Assembly (NCBI GenBank): GCA_017592665.1
Contig: JAGFNW010000007.1
Coordinates: 186,001-250,000, forward strand
Source: Streptosporangiaceae bacterium NEAU-GS5
GTDB taxonomy: Bacteria; Actinomycetota; Actinomycetes; Streptosporangiales; Streptosporangiaceae
Direction of reading: 5' to 3'
DNA length: 64,000 bases
In this document: piece by piece, positions 17,148 through 29,314 of the stretch
Layout of the letters: every line of letters begins with the position of its first letter
Numbering within the stretch: the first letter of the stretch is position 1
Made by a program: the position numbers and the translations under genes
The notes under the pieces: model-generated
Seen by the model: the letters and a program-made list of their open reading frames with translations, nothing else
Databases searched by the model: none
Told to the model about the DNA's origin: nothing

Positions 17148-17189
17148 TTACGGTCCGTACTCCTTTGGGGGAAGGCGTACGGACCGTAA
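17148..17189 (+). terminator. Strong inverted repeat after citrate synthase
   Basis: TTACGGTCCGTAC (17148-17160) and GTACGGACCGTAA (17177-17189) are perfect 13-bp arms around a 16-nt loop. A second small palindrome CCCTTAAGGG (17205-17214) is followed by TTTTT. Together they probably end citrate synthase transcription. Confidence 0.65.
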
Positions 17190-17222
17190 GCATCCTCACA
17201 AGTCCCCTTAAGGGTTTTTGCG

Positions 17223-17270
17223 GGCTATTCCGCCGATACTCGTTGGCTTAATAATCCTGGCTATTCCGCC
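17223..17270 (+). promoter_or_regulatory. Two copies of a 12-bp direct repeat before the heme peroxidase
   Basis: GGCTATTCCGCC occurs at 17223-17234 and 17259-17270, 36 bp apart start to start. Between them lies TTAATAAT (17248-17255), an AT-rich -10 candidate. The spacing is about 3.4 helical turns. The second copy is followed by TAAGGCG, making a short dyad CGCCTAAGGCG. An activator or repressor site is likely; the protein is unknown. Confidence 0.45.
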
Positions 17271-17294
17271 TAAGGCGAAAAGACAGGAGGTCGC

Positions 17295-18848
17295 ATGGGC
17301 AACAGCGGCATCAGCCGACGAGGATTCCTCGCCGGTGTGGGCGCCGGAGCCGGCGCACTGACACTGGCTCCCGCCGAGGCGCTCGCCTCGGTCGTCACCC
17401 AGCAAGCCGGTGGACTCGCCACTAGCCCCGACCGATTCGGACGGATCTTCACCCTGCCCCCCTTCGCCGATTTGAACGCTCCGTCCCTGAAGACCGCGCT
17501 CACGGAGATGGGCAGGCCAGGCGGGGTCATGGACGCGCAGGACCCCCTGAGCGAAGGCCCGATCCGCCTCATCACGAACCCGGAACTCAGCCCCAACAAC
17601 CCCGACAACCCCACCCACACGGCGGGCACGACCTTCTTAGGTCAGTTCCTCGACCATGACATGACCTTCGACCAGACCTCCCCGCTCGGCACTCCGACGC
17701 CCCCGGAGACCTCCCCCAACACCAGAACCCCTGGATTGGACCTGGACTCCGTCTACGGCCGGGGACCGACCGTCGACCCGCAGTTCTACAACGCCGCCGA
17801 CCCGGCGAAACTGCGCATCGAAAGCGGCGGCCGGTTCGAGGACCTCCCCCGCGCCGCGAACGGTCAGGCGATCATCGCGGACCCGCGCAACGACGAGAAC
17901 CTGATGATCGCCGGGCTGCACTGCGCGATCATCCTGTTCCACAACGCCGTCGTCGACCGCCTGCGCTCGCAGGGCGTCACGGCCAACCTCTTCGCCCAGG
18001 CCCAGCAGCAGGTCCGCTGGCACTATCAGTGGATCATCCTGAAGGAGTTCCTGCCACAGATCATCGGCCAGGCCGTGGTGGACGACATCCTGCGCAACGG
18101 CCGCCGCTTCTACCGGCCCGCCGCGGGACAGCAGTTCATCCCGGTGGAGTTCCAGGGCGCCTGCTACCGGATGGGCCACAGCATGGTCCGCCCGTCCTAC
18201 CGGGCCAACCTCGCCGGCAACGCCGACGGCTCCCCGTTCTTCGGGTTCGTCTTCGACCCCGCTGGACAGGGCCAGGCCGACCCGGTCGACCTCCGTGGCG
18301 GGGCGCGCGCGCCGCGGCGCTTCATCGGCTGGCAGACGTTCTTCGACTTCGGTGACGGCGCCGTCCGCCCCAACAAGCACCTCGACACGAAGATCTCGAC
18401 CCCGCTGTTCAACCTGCCGCTGGCCGCCATCGCGTCCGGCGACCCGCCCACGGCGCTGCCGCAGCGCAACCTGCTGCGGCACATGACCTGGTCCATCCCC
18501 TCCGGCCAGAACATCGCCAGGGCCATCGGCGTACAGGCTCTTGAGGCGCAGTTCTTCCCCGAACTGCAGTCGCTCGGGCACGGCCTGCCGTCGAGCACGC
18601 CGCTCTGGTACTACGTCCTGCGTGAGGCCGACGTCCTCGGCGGCGGCCTGCGGCTGGCCGGAGTCGGCGCGCGCATCGTCGGCGAGGTGTTCATCGGGCT
18701 GCTGCAGCTCGACAGCGCCTCGTTCCTGCGGACCAACCCCACGTGGCGGCCCACGCTGCCACGGCGCAACGGGGCTCCGGTCGGCGACTTCAAGATGATC
18801 GACCTGCTCACCTTCGCCCGCGTCGACCCGACCAGCCGCGGTCAGTAG
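17295..18848 (+). CDS. Tat-exported animal-type heme peroxidase
   Basis: 517 residues. A twin-arginine signal (SRRGFLAGVGAGAGAL, cleavage near ALAS) sends the folded, haem-loaded enzyme across the membrane. The peroxidase-cyclooxygenase superfamily fold is shown by the distal haem motif GQFLDHDMTFD (His about residue 118) and the proximal motif YRMGHSMVRPSY (His about residue 295), with NENLMIAGLHCAIILFHN and PRRFIGWQTFFDF between and around them. Members oxidise halides, phenols or lipids with H2O2. It has its own promoter region with a 12-bp direct repeat, and GACAGGAGGTCGC before the ATG. Confidence 0.92.
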   Translation: MGNSGISRRGFLAGVGAGAGALTLAPAEALASVVTQQAGGLATSPDRFGRIFTLPPFADLNAPSLKTALTEMGRPGGVMDAQDPLSEGPIRLITNPELSPNNPDNPTHTAGTTFLGQFLDHDMTFDQTSPLGTPTPPETSPNTRTPGLDLDSVYGRGPTVDPQFYNAADPAKLRIESGGRFEDLPRAANGQAIIADPRNDENLMIAGLHCAIILFHNAVVDRLRSQGVTANLFAQAQQQVRWHYQWIILKEFLPQIIGQAVVDDILRNGRRFYRPAAGQQFIPVEFQGACYRMGHSMVRPSYRANLAGNADGSPFFGFVFDPAGQGQADPVDLRGGARAPRRFIGWQTFFDFGDGAVRPNKHLDTKISTPLFNLPLAAIASGDPPTALPQRNLLRHMTWSIPSGQNIARAIGVQALEAQFFPELQSLGHGLPSSTPLWYYVLREADVLGGGLRLAGVGARIVGEVFIGLLQLDSASFLRTNPTWRPTLPRRNGAPVGDFKMIDLLTFARVDPTSRGQ

Positions 18849-18854
18849 CAGGAA

Positions 18855-23084
<4,230 letters not shown>

Positions 23085-23113
23085 AGCGCAATTCTGGCCT
23101 ATTTTCGGCAATC

Positions 23114-23746
23114 TCAGTAGGAGGATCGCCGCCTGCGCAGCAGCCAGGCGGCCACCACGCCTCCGATCAGCCCGAACAGGTGGCCCTGCCAGGAAATGCC
23201 GGGCTGGCTGGGCAGCGCGCCCCACAGGATCGAGTAGTAGAGACCGGCGACGACCACGCCCAGCACGATGTCGACGATCCTGCGGTCGAACAGGCCACGC
23301 GCCACGACGTAACCGAAGTAGCCGAAAACCAGGCCGCTCGCTCCCAGCGTGACCGAATCGGGCGGGCTGAAGAACCACACTCCGAGCCCGCTCACGATCA
23401 TGATGATCAGGGTGGCCCCGAGGAACCGCCCGACCCCGCGCATGGCGGCCACGAAGCCGAGGATGACCAGCGGCACCGAGTTGGCCAGCAGATGGGCGAA
23501 ACCGGCGTGCAGGAACGGCGCGAACAAGATCCCGACCAGGCCGTCGGGCTCGTGCGCCACGATGCCGAATCGATCGAGGTGGGCGCTGTAGACATAGTCC
23601 ACGATCTCCAGCGCCCACATGGTCCCGAGCAGCACCAGCATGATCACTGTGGCGCCGAGGGCGCCCATGAGCAGCCCCGCCGCCCGTTGCCGCATCAGTT
23701 GCCGCCCAGTGGGCGGAACGTCCGTCACGACTTCAGTCTCCCGCAC
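23114..23746 (-). CDS. Rhomboid family intramembrane serine protease
   Basis: 210 residues, six membrane helices. The catalytic Ser is in GASGLVFGYFGY (about residue 138) and the His in WQGHLFGLIGG (about 190); HAGFAHLLANSVPL carries the conserved HxxxN of helix 2. Rhomboids cut transmembrane substrates inside the bilayer. A cytoplasmic head of about 20 residues and a basic RRRRSSY tail flank the core. GTG start. It lies 29 bp upstream of the BlaI-like gene on the same strand. Confidence 0.92.
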   Translation of the reverse strand: MRETEVVTDVPPTGRQLMRQRAAGLLMGALGATVIMLVLLGTMWALEIVDYVYSAHLDRFGIVAHEPDGLVGILFAPFLHAGFAHLLANSVPLVILGFVAAMRGVGRFLGATLIIMIVSGLGVWFFSPPDSVTLGASGLVFGYFGYVVARGLFDRRIVDIVLGVVVAGLYYSILWGALPSQPGISWQGHLFGLIGGVVAAWLLRRRRSSY

Positions 23747-23783
23747 GATCTCGGCGTCTGCCCCGGCCCGGCGGGATCATGCG

Positions 23784-24548
23784 TTAGGAGCCTGTCCAGC
23801 GTGGGGCGCGCTTCTCGGCGAAGGCGGCGGCGCCCTCCATCGCGTCCTTGGAGCCGAAGACGGGGTTGATGATCGGCCCCTGGCGGGCGAACATCTCCTC
23901 CCGTGGCCAGTCGGCCGACTCGACGATGACCCTCTTGGTCGCGGCGAGCGCCAGCGGGGCGTTGGCCGCGATCTTCCTGGCCAGCTCGAGCGCTCCGGGA
24001 AGCGCCTCGCCGGCCGGGGTGATCCGGTTTACCAGGCCCAGCTCGTAGAGGCGCGCCGCGGAATAGTGGTCGCCGGTGAGCGCCATCTCCATGGCCACGT
24101 GATACGGGATCCGCCGCGGCAGCCGCATGATCCCGCCCGCCCCCGCCACCAGCCCGCGCTTGGGCTCCGGCAGGCCGAACTTGGCCTCCTCCGAGGAGAC
24201 CACCACGTCGCAGGACAGGACCAGCTCGAAGCCGCCCGCCAGCGCGTACCCCTCGACGGCGGCGACCAGCGGCTTGCGCGGCGGCGACTCGGCGATGCCG
24301 CCGAAGCCGCGGCCCTCGATGACCGGGAAGTCGCCCGCGAGGAACGCCTTCAGGTCCATGCCGGCGCAGAACGTGCCGCCGGCTCCGGTCAGGACGAGGG
24401 CGGACACGTCGCTGCGCTCGTCCAGTTCGTCGATGGCGGCGACCATGCCGCGGGCGACCGCGCCGTTGACGGCGTTCCGGGCCTGCGGCCGGTTGATGGT
24501 GATGACGGCGACGCCGTCATTCACGTCCACAAGGACTTCATCGGACAT
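23784..24548 (-). CDS. Enoyl-CoA hydratase/isomerase (crotonase family)
   Basis: 254 residues. Crotonase landmarks are NRPQARNAVNGAVARGM, the oxyanion-hole GAGGTFCAGMDLKAF (about 57-71), PLVAAVEGYALAGGFELVLSCD and GLVAGAGGIMRLPRRI. It hydrates 2-enoyl-CoA or isomerises a related acyl-CoA in the cytosol. The first catalytic Glu (ELVLSCD) is present; the usual second Glu is PKRGL here, so the exact reaction is uncertain. It lies 9 bp after the SDR gene and probably shares its transcript. Confidence 0.92.
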   Translation of the reverse strand: MSDEVLVDVNDGVAVITINRPQARNAVNGAVARGMVAAIDELDERSDVSALVLTGAGGTFCAGMDLKAFLAGDFPVIEGRGFGGIAESPPRKPLVAAVEGYALAGGFELVLSCDVVVSSEEAKFGLPEPKRGLVAGAGGIMRLPRRIPYHVAMEMALTGDHYSAARLYELGLVNRITPAGEALPGALELARKIAANAPLALAATKRVIVESADWPREEMFARQGPIINPVFGSKDAMEGAAAFAEKRAPRWTGS

Positions 24549-24557
24549 CTCTGACGC

Positions 24558-25331
24558 TCACTTCGGCTGGAATCGGATGCCGCCGTCGAAACGGATGACC
24601 TCGCCGTTCATGTAGTCGTTCTCCACGAGCGCGCGCACCAGCTGGGCGAACTCGGACGCGCGGCCCATCCGCTTCGGGAACGGCACCGGAGCGTACAGCT
24701 TGGCCTTGAAGGCGTCCGACTCGGGGCCCGCGCCGTAGATGGGCGTGTCGATGATGCCGGGGGCGATCGTCAGCACGCGCACGCCGACGGCGGCGAGGTC
24801 GCGTGCGGCCGGCAGCGTCATGCCGATGATGCCGCCCTTGGACGCCGAGTAGGCGACCTGGCCCGTCTGGCCCTCGATCCCGGCCACGGACGCCGTGTTG
24901 ATCACCACGCCGCGCGCGCCGTCCTCGTCCACCGGCTCGGTGCGGGCGATGGCCGCCGCGCCGATGCGCATGAGGTTGAAGGTGCCGATCAGGTTGACGT
25001 CGATCACCTTGCGGTAGGAGGCGAGGTCGTGCGGGGAGCCGTCGCGGTTGACCGTGCGGGACGCCCAGCCGATGCCGGCGCTGTTGATCACGGCCCGGAG
25101 CGGCTTGCCGGTCGCGACCGCCACGTCCACAGCGGCCTGCACGGACGCCTCGTCGGACACGTCGGTGTGCGCGAACACGCCGCCGAGCTCGTCGGCGATC
25201 GACTTGCCCCGCTCCACGTTGAGGTCGGCGATGACCACGGTCGCGCCGACGCCCGCGAGCTCACGTGCGGTGGCCTCACCGAGGCCGCTGGCACCGCCCG
25301 AGATGATTGCTGCTGCACCGTTCAGATCCAT
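24558..25331 (-). CDS. SDR family 3-hydroxyacyl-CoA dehydrogenase-like protein
   Basis: 257 residues, classical SDR. The NAD-binding motif is [15 protein letters not shown] (about 10-24), with DLNVE after the second strand suggesting NAD(H). NSAGIGWAS, the Ser of [11 protein letters not shown] and YSASKGG (Tyr and Lys) complete the active site. Similarity to type 2 3-hydroxyacyl-CoA dehydrogenases (HSD10 branch) is clear in [21 protein letters not shown] and [12 protein letters not shown]. With the downstream crotonase it would supply two successive beta-oxidation steps. Confidence 0.93.
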   Translation of the reverse strand: MDLNGAAAIISGGASGLGEATARELAGVGATVVIADLNVERGKSIADELGGVFAHTDVSDEASVQAAVDVAVATGKPLRAVINSAGIGWASRTVNRDGSPHDLASYRKVIDVNLIGTFNLMRIGAAAIARTEPVDEDGARGVVINTASVAGIEGQTGQVAYSASKGGIIGMTLPAARDLAAVGVRVLTIAPGIIDTPIYGAGPESDAFKAKLYAPVPFPKRMGRASEFAQLVRALVENDYMNGEVIRFDGGIRFQPK

Positions 25332-25364
25332 GAATGGACCCTAACGCGCCAACCGAATGAAGTT

Positions 25365-25709
25365 CTACTCGGGGTGGCTCAAAATCGCGGCGTCGACATC
25401 AGGGTAGACCTTGATCCGCCGGTCGAGCCCGGTGGTCCGGAGAATGCGCGCCACCGGGGCTTGCGGAGCGGCCAGCGCCACGCCGCCGCCCTCGCTCGTG
25501 GCCAGCCGCCAGGCCTCGATGAGCACGCTGAGCCCGCTCGAATCCATGAACGACAGAGCGGTCAGATCGAGCACCAGGGTCGAACCATCCTGTTTGATGG
25601 CATCGCGCACTTCATCGCGCAGGAATGGGGCCGTGAAGAGGTCAAGCTCGCCCTCCACGGCCACGACCACGGCGCCCGAATGCGATCGCCGTGCCAGCCG
25701 CAGCTTCAT
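25365..25709 (-). CDS. STAS-domain anti-sigma factor antagonist
   Basis: 114 residues, a single STAS domain: MKLRLARRSHSGAVVVAVEG, LDLFTAPFLRDEV, LVLDLTALSFMDSSGLSVL and AAPQAPVARILRTTGLDRR. The Ser in MDSSGL is the expected phosphorylation site. Such proteins, when dephosphorylated by a SpoIIE/PP2C phosphatase, bind an anti-sigma kinase and free its sigma factor. A phosphatase with matching domains is at 10235-12454 but not adjacent. Confidence 0.93.
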   Translation of the reverse strand: MKLRLARRSHSGAVVVAVEGELDLFTAPFLRDEVRDAIKQDGSTLVLDLTALSFMDSSGLSVLIEAWRLATSEGGGVALAAPQAPVARILRTTGLDRRIKVYPDVDAAILSHPE

Positions 25710-25747
25710 AACGCCAATCCTCCTCCGCGACGCCTACTTTACTTGCG

Positions 25748-26983
25748 TCACACACTGGAGGCGCCTTCGGATCTGGACTGGAACAGCGTTTGCTCGCGGG
25801 TATTCCGCGTAAGGCGCGCGGCTTTCGCGAATTCGGCGCGTGCCTCGTCGGCCCGGCCGAGCCGCTCCAGCAGATCTCCGCGTACGGCCGGCAGTTGCGG
25901 ATACGACTCCAGCGACCTGGCGGCCACGAGGGCGTCCACGATCTCCAACCCAGCGGCGGGACCGGAGGACATGCCGACGGCCACGGCGCGGTTGAGCTCG
26001 ACGACGGGCGACGGCTGGATATAGGCGAGGACCTGGTAGATATCGGCCATCCTGGCCCAGTCGGTGTCCTCGGGCGCGGCGGCCCGGGCGTGGCAGGCGG
26101 CGATGGCGGCCTGCAGGGTATAGGGCCCGACGCCCAGCGATTCGGCCCGGTCGAGCGCCTCGAGACCGCGCCGGATCAGCAGCCGATCCCAGCGTCGCCG
26201 ATCCTGGTCGAGCAGCAGGATCGGCTCCCCCGACGGCCCGGTCCTGGCCGGGATCCGGGACGCCTGGATCTCCATGAGCGCGACCAGCCCGTGGACCTCG
26301 GCCTCGGCCGGCAGGAGCCCGGCCAGGATCCGGCCCACCCGGAGCGCCTCCTCGCACAGAGCCGGGCGCATCCAGTCGCCTCCGGCCGTGGCGGCGTACC
26401 CCTCGTTGAAGATCAGGTAGATCACCTCGAGGACCGAGGAGAGCCGCTCGGGCAGATCCTTCTTTTCCGGCAGCTCGAGCCGTACGCCTGCGGAGGCGAG
26501 GGCCCGCTTGGCACGTACGATCCGCTGGGCGACCGTGGGCTCGGGGGCGAGGAAGGCGCGGGCGATCTCGTCGGTGGTCAGGCCGCCGAGCAGGCGGAGC
26601 GTGAGCGCGACCCGCGCCTCGGTCGACAGCACCGGATGGCACGCGGTGAAGATGAGCCGCAGCAGGTCGTCTCCCACGTAGTCGTCGAGGTCGGGTTCCT
26701 CCTCGTACGCCTCCGGTGTCTCCCGGCCGACCTCCTGCAGCTTGCGCTCGTAGGTCACGCGGCGGCGGATCAGGTCGACGGCGCGGTGCTTGGCCGTGGC
26801 CATGAGCCAGGAGCCCGGATTGTCGGGCACGCCGTCGCGCGGCCACTGTTCGAGCGCGATGACCAGGGTGTCCTGGGCCAGTTCCTCGGCCAGGCCGACG
26901 TCGCGGACGATCCGTGCCAGAACGGCGACAAGCCTGGCGGATTCGATCCGCCAGGCTGCCTCCACGACCTTGCGAGGGTCCAT
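25748..26983 (-). CDS. ECF42-type RNA polymerase sigma factor with C-terminal extension (second copy)
   Basis: 411 residues. Region 2 (DVGLAEELAQDTLVIALEQW to AVDLIRRRVTYERK) and region 4 (LRLIFTACHPVLSTEARVAL to AQRIVRAKRALA) are followed by the DUF6596/TPR-like part with EVIYLIFNEGYAATAG and LNRAVAVGMSSGPAAGLEIV. It lies 10 bp after a DGPF gene and behind a DUF998 gene on the same strand. Same architecture as the factor at 2164-3420 but clearly diverged, so each may have its own regulon. Confidence 0.93.
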   Translation of the reverse strand: MDPRKVVEAAWRIESARLVAVLARIVRDVGLAEELAQDTLVIALEQWPRDGVPDNPGSWLMATAKHRAVDLIRRRVTYERKLQEVGRETPEAYEEEPDLDDYVGDDLLRLIFTACHPVLSTEARVALTLRLLGGLTTDEIARAFLAPEPTVAQRIVRAKRALASAGVRLELPEKKDLPERLSSVLEVIYLIFNEGYAATAGGDWMRPALCEEALRVGRILAGLLPAEAEVHGLVALMEIQASRIPARTGPSGEPILLLDQDRRRWDRLLIRRGLEALDRAESLGVGPYTLQAAIAACHARAAAPEDTDWARMADIYQVLAYIQPSPVVELNRAVAVGMSSGPAAGLEIVDALVAARSLESYPQLPAVRGDLLERLGRADEARAEFAKAARLTRNTREQTLFQSRSEGASSV

Positions 26984-26993
26984 CTACCGATTT

Positions 26994-27350
26994 TTACTGA
27001 TTTTCGAAGACCTGGAGCACGTCAGCCTCGCCCTCCCAGCCGGCCCACAGATCCCGGTGCAGCTTCAGGAACCTGGACGCCCATTCCACCGCCTCCTCCT
27101 TGGATCTGACCTGGTAGACGGCGTAGCTGATCAGTTCCTTGGCCTCCGCGAACGGTCCGTCCGTGACGGTGATCTTGCCGGCGGACAGGGCGACCTGGGC
27201 CCCGGCGGCCGAAGGGTACAGTCCTGCGGTGTCGAGCAGGGCGCCCGCGTTCGTGGCCTCGTCGCCGAGCCGCATGATGGCCTCCATCAATTCGAGTGGC
27301 GGCGGGGTGCCGGGCTGCTGAGTGGCTCTGAGAAGGATGATGTAGCGCAT
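26994..27350 (-). CDS. YCII-related DGPF-domain protein (second copy)
   Basis: 118 residues from ATG at 27348-27350 with GGGGAAACGACA before it. MRYIILLRATQQPGTPPP and the signature TVTDGPFAEAKELI identify the DGPF branch of YCII-like proteins. It is placed between a DUF998 membrane protein (stop 11 bp upstream) and the ECF42 factor (start 10 bp downstream), forming a three-gene unit. Role in the sigma system unknown. Confidence 0.88.
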   Translation of the reverse strand: MRYIILLRATQQPGTPPPLELMEAIMRLGDEATNAGALLDTAGLYPSAAGAQVALSAGKITVTDGPFAEAKELISYAVYQVRSKEEAVEWASRFLKLHRDLWAGWEGEADVLQVFENQ

Positions 27351-27361
27351 TGTCGTTTCCC

Positions 27362-28015
27362 CTAGCGGCGGTAGTAGTGCGCGGACACCGCGGCGAGCCA
27401 GCACCAGGCGAGCACGACCGCGCCGACGAAGGCCAGTGTGATCACTGTATTGGCGGTGCCGGAGGCGATGCCGGCGAAGCTCGCGACGAAGACGAGCCCG
27501 GTGATCCTGGAGAAGGCGGCCCAGCCGCGGCGTCCCTCACGGGCGAACCGGCGGCCGAACACCAGGCACGCGGCGATCAGCCCGGCGAATCCGACCGATC
27601 CGGCGACCAGGTGGCCCATTCCGTGCCAGCTGATCGAGGTGAGCGGGCCCTCCGGCGTGCCGATCGGGAAGCCGAGCATCGGATCCGCGCGGAGCGCTCC
27701 CGCGGCCACGAGGCTCAGGCCGTACAGGCCGACCAGTCGCGGCGCCCAGCCGCCGGCGGCGCGGGCCAATCCGACGGCGGCGGCCATGACCATGAGGCCG
27801 GTGACGACGAAGTTGGTGATCTGGATCCAGCCGAGGTCGCCGTTGGAAAGCAGGCTCCACTCGTGACGGGTGAAGTCGAAGCCCTCTCTGGTCAGGCCTT
27901 GGACTACGGAGGTGACGACGTACAGGGGTCCGGCCAGCACGCCGTATCCGAGCAGCGAGCGGGTGACGCGGGTCTCCGGCGAGCAGGTGTCGTTTTCCGT
28001 GGCGATGGCGGTCAT
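27362..28015 (-). CDS. DUF998 family membrane protein
   Basis: 217 residues with about six membrane helices: LLGYGVLAGPLYVVTSVVQG, ITNFVVTGLMVMAAAVGLAR, LVGLYGLSLVAAGAL, MGHLVAGSVGFAGLIAACLV, ITGLVFVASFAGIASG and FVGAVVLAWCWLAAVSAHYY. FDFTRHEWSLLSNGDLGWIQ and WHGMGHL are typical of DUF998 proteins, whose function is not known. As the first gene of the DGPF-ECF42 unit it is a candidate input or output of that signalling module. Confidence 0.88.
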   Translation of the reverse strand: MTAIATENDTCSPETRVTRSLLGYGVLAGPLYVVTSVVQGLTREGFDFTRHEWSLLSNGDLGWIQITNFVVTGLMVMAAAVGLARAAGGWAPRLVGLYGLSLVAAGALRADPMLGFPIGTPEGPLTSISWHGMGHLVAGSVGFAGLIAACLVFGRRFAREGRRGWAAFSRITGLVFVASFAGIASGTANTVITLAFVGAVVLAWCWLAAVSAHYYRR

Positions 28016-28111
28016 TTCCCGGCTCCTCTTCGAGGTGGGCCGGTCTGTCCGGCCCCTATGTCCACACCTCGAACGAGCACGACGGGAATCGACACACGCC
28101 TGGAAGTTTTT

Positions 28112-29176
28112 TCAGTCCATTTGCCGCACGGGCACTGACCAGCGCTCTTCCACTCTTCCGAGCTTCCAGTACGCGATGGCGCCCGCCCAGGCGACCACGA
28201 AGAGGCCCGTGATCGCGAATCCGGCCACGTTCAGGTCGATGGAGGTGATCCAGTCCCAGAAACCGCCCGTGAGGCTGAACCGGTCGGCCGCGACCGACAG
28301 CAGTTCGGCGCCGCCGATCGTGAAGGCGAACACCACCGAGAGCCCGGTCAGCGCGATGTTGTAGAAGACCTTCCGGACCGGGTTGGAGAAGGCCCAGCCG
28401 TACGCGAAGTTCATGAACGTGCCGTCGATCGTGTCGAACAGCGACATGCCGGCCGCGAAGATGACGGGCAGGCAGAGGATCGCATACCAGGGCAGCGCGG
28501 CCACGGCGGCGCCGCCCGCGACGACCAGCAGGCTGACCTCGGTCGCCGTGTCGAAGCCCAGCCCGAACAGGAATCCGAGCGGATACATCTTCCACGGCTT
28601 GTCGATGGCCCGGGCGAACCGGCCGAGGATGCGGTTCATGAAGCCGCGCTTGGACAGATATTCCTCCAGCTCGGCCTCGTCGTACGCGCCGCGGCGCATC
28701 CCGCGGAAGACCTTGAGGATGCCGAGCAGCACGACCAGGTTGATCGTCGCGATGGCCGCGAGGAACAGGCCCGAGACGGTCGGCCCGATCACCCCGGTGA
28801 TCTGGTGTAGCGTCGAGGAGTCGTTCTCCACCTGGGTGAACAGCGTCTTCACGCCCAAGCTGACCAGCAGGCACATGCCGAAGACGACCGAGGAGTGCCC
28901 GAGCGAGAACCAGAATCCGACCGAGACCGGGCGCTGCCCCTCGGACATGAGCTTGCGCGTGGTGTTGTCGATCGCGGCCAGGTGGTCGGCGTCGAAGGCG
29001 TGGCGCATGCCGAGCACGTAGACCAGCAGCCCGATCCCCAACCCGAGGATCTTGCCGTCGCCCAGGCGGAAGTTCTCCGGCGCCACGAGCAGTGCCAGCA
29101 CCCCCCACCCGAGGATGTGCAGGAATGCGATGAAGCCGCCCATCCCGAGCAGCCTTACCCGTTCGGCTCTGACCAC
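28112..29176 (-). CDS. High-affinity nickel/cobalt permease (NiCoT family)
   Basis: 354 residues, about eight membrane helices. The family signature RHAFDADHLAAIDNTTRK is at about residues 60-77, with LGHSSVVFGMCLLV, PLGFLFGLGFDTATEVSLL and LFDTIDGTFMNFAYGWAF also conserved. It imports Ni2+ and/or Co2+ for enzymes such as Ni-SOD, urease or hydrogenase, or for cobalamin. GTG start behind AGGAAGGG. A Nur-type operator sits 37 bp upstream, which points to nickel as the regulating metal. Confidence 0.95.
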   Translation of the reverse strand: MVRAERVRLLGMGGFIAFLHILGWGVLALLVAPENFRLGDGKILGLGIGLLVYVLGMRHAFDADHLAAIDNTTRKLMSEGQRPVSVGFWFSLGHSSVVFGMCLLVSLGVKTLFTQVENDSSTLHQITGVIGPTVSGLFLAAIATINLVVLLGILKVFRGMRRGAYDEAELEEYLSKRGFMNRILGRFARAIDKPWKMYPLGFLFGLGFDTATEVSLLVVAGGAAVAALPWYAILCLPVIFAAGMSLFDTIDGTFMNFAYGWAFSNPVRKVFYNIALTGLSVVFAFTIGGAELLSVAADRFSLTGGFWDWITSIDLNVAGFAITGLFVVAWAGAIAYWKLGRVEERWSVPVRQMD

Positions 29177-29212
29177 TGTCGCCGCCCTTCCTCTCCTGCC
29201 TTCACAAGGTTA

Positions 29213-29229
29213 TTGCAAAGAGCTCGCAA
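29213..29229. promoter_or_regulatory. Nur (nickel-responsive Fur-family) box
   Basis: TTGCAA (29213-29218), N5, TCGCAA (29224-29229) matches the Streptomyces Nur consensus tTGCaa-N5-ttGCAA at 11 of 12 positions. It lies in the 138-bp region between the nickel permease (minus) and the AAA ATPase (plus), 37 bp before the permease start. Nickel-loaded Nur would repress the permease. Confidence 0.7.
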
Positions 29230-29314
29230 CAAGCTATTCGGGGCAGGAGACGAATCGGATGACGCCCAAACAATTGAGTCGCGACAGACGCGGACAGAAC
29301 GGGACCATGAAGTC

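Noticed and set aside
25799-25815. TATTCCGCGTAAGGCG, similar to the repeat before the heme peroxidase.
   Set aside because: It lies within the coding end of the second ECF42 gene and differs in the core, so a shared regulator is not supported.
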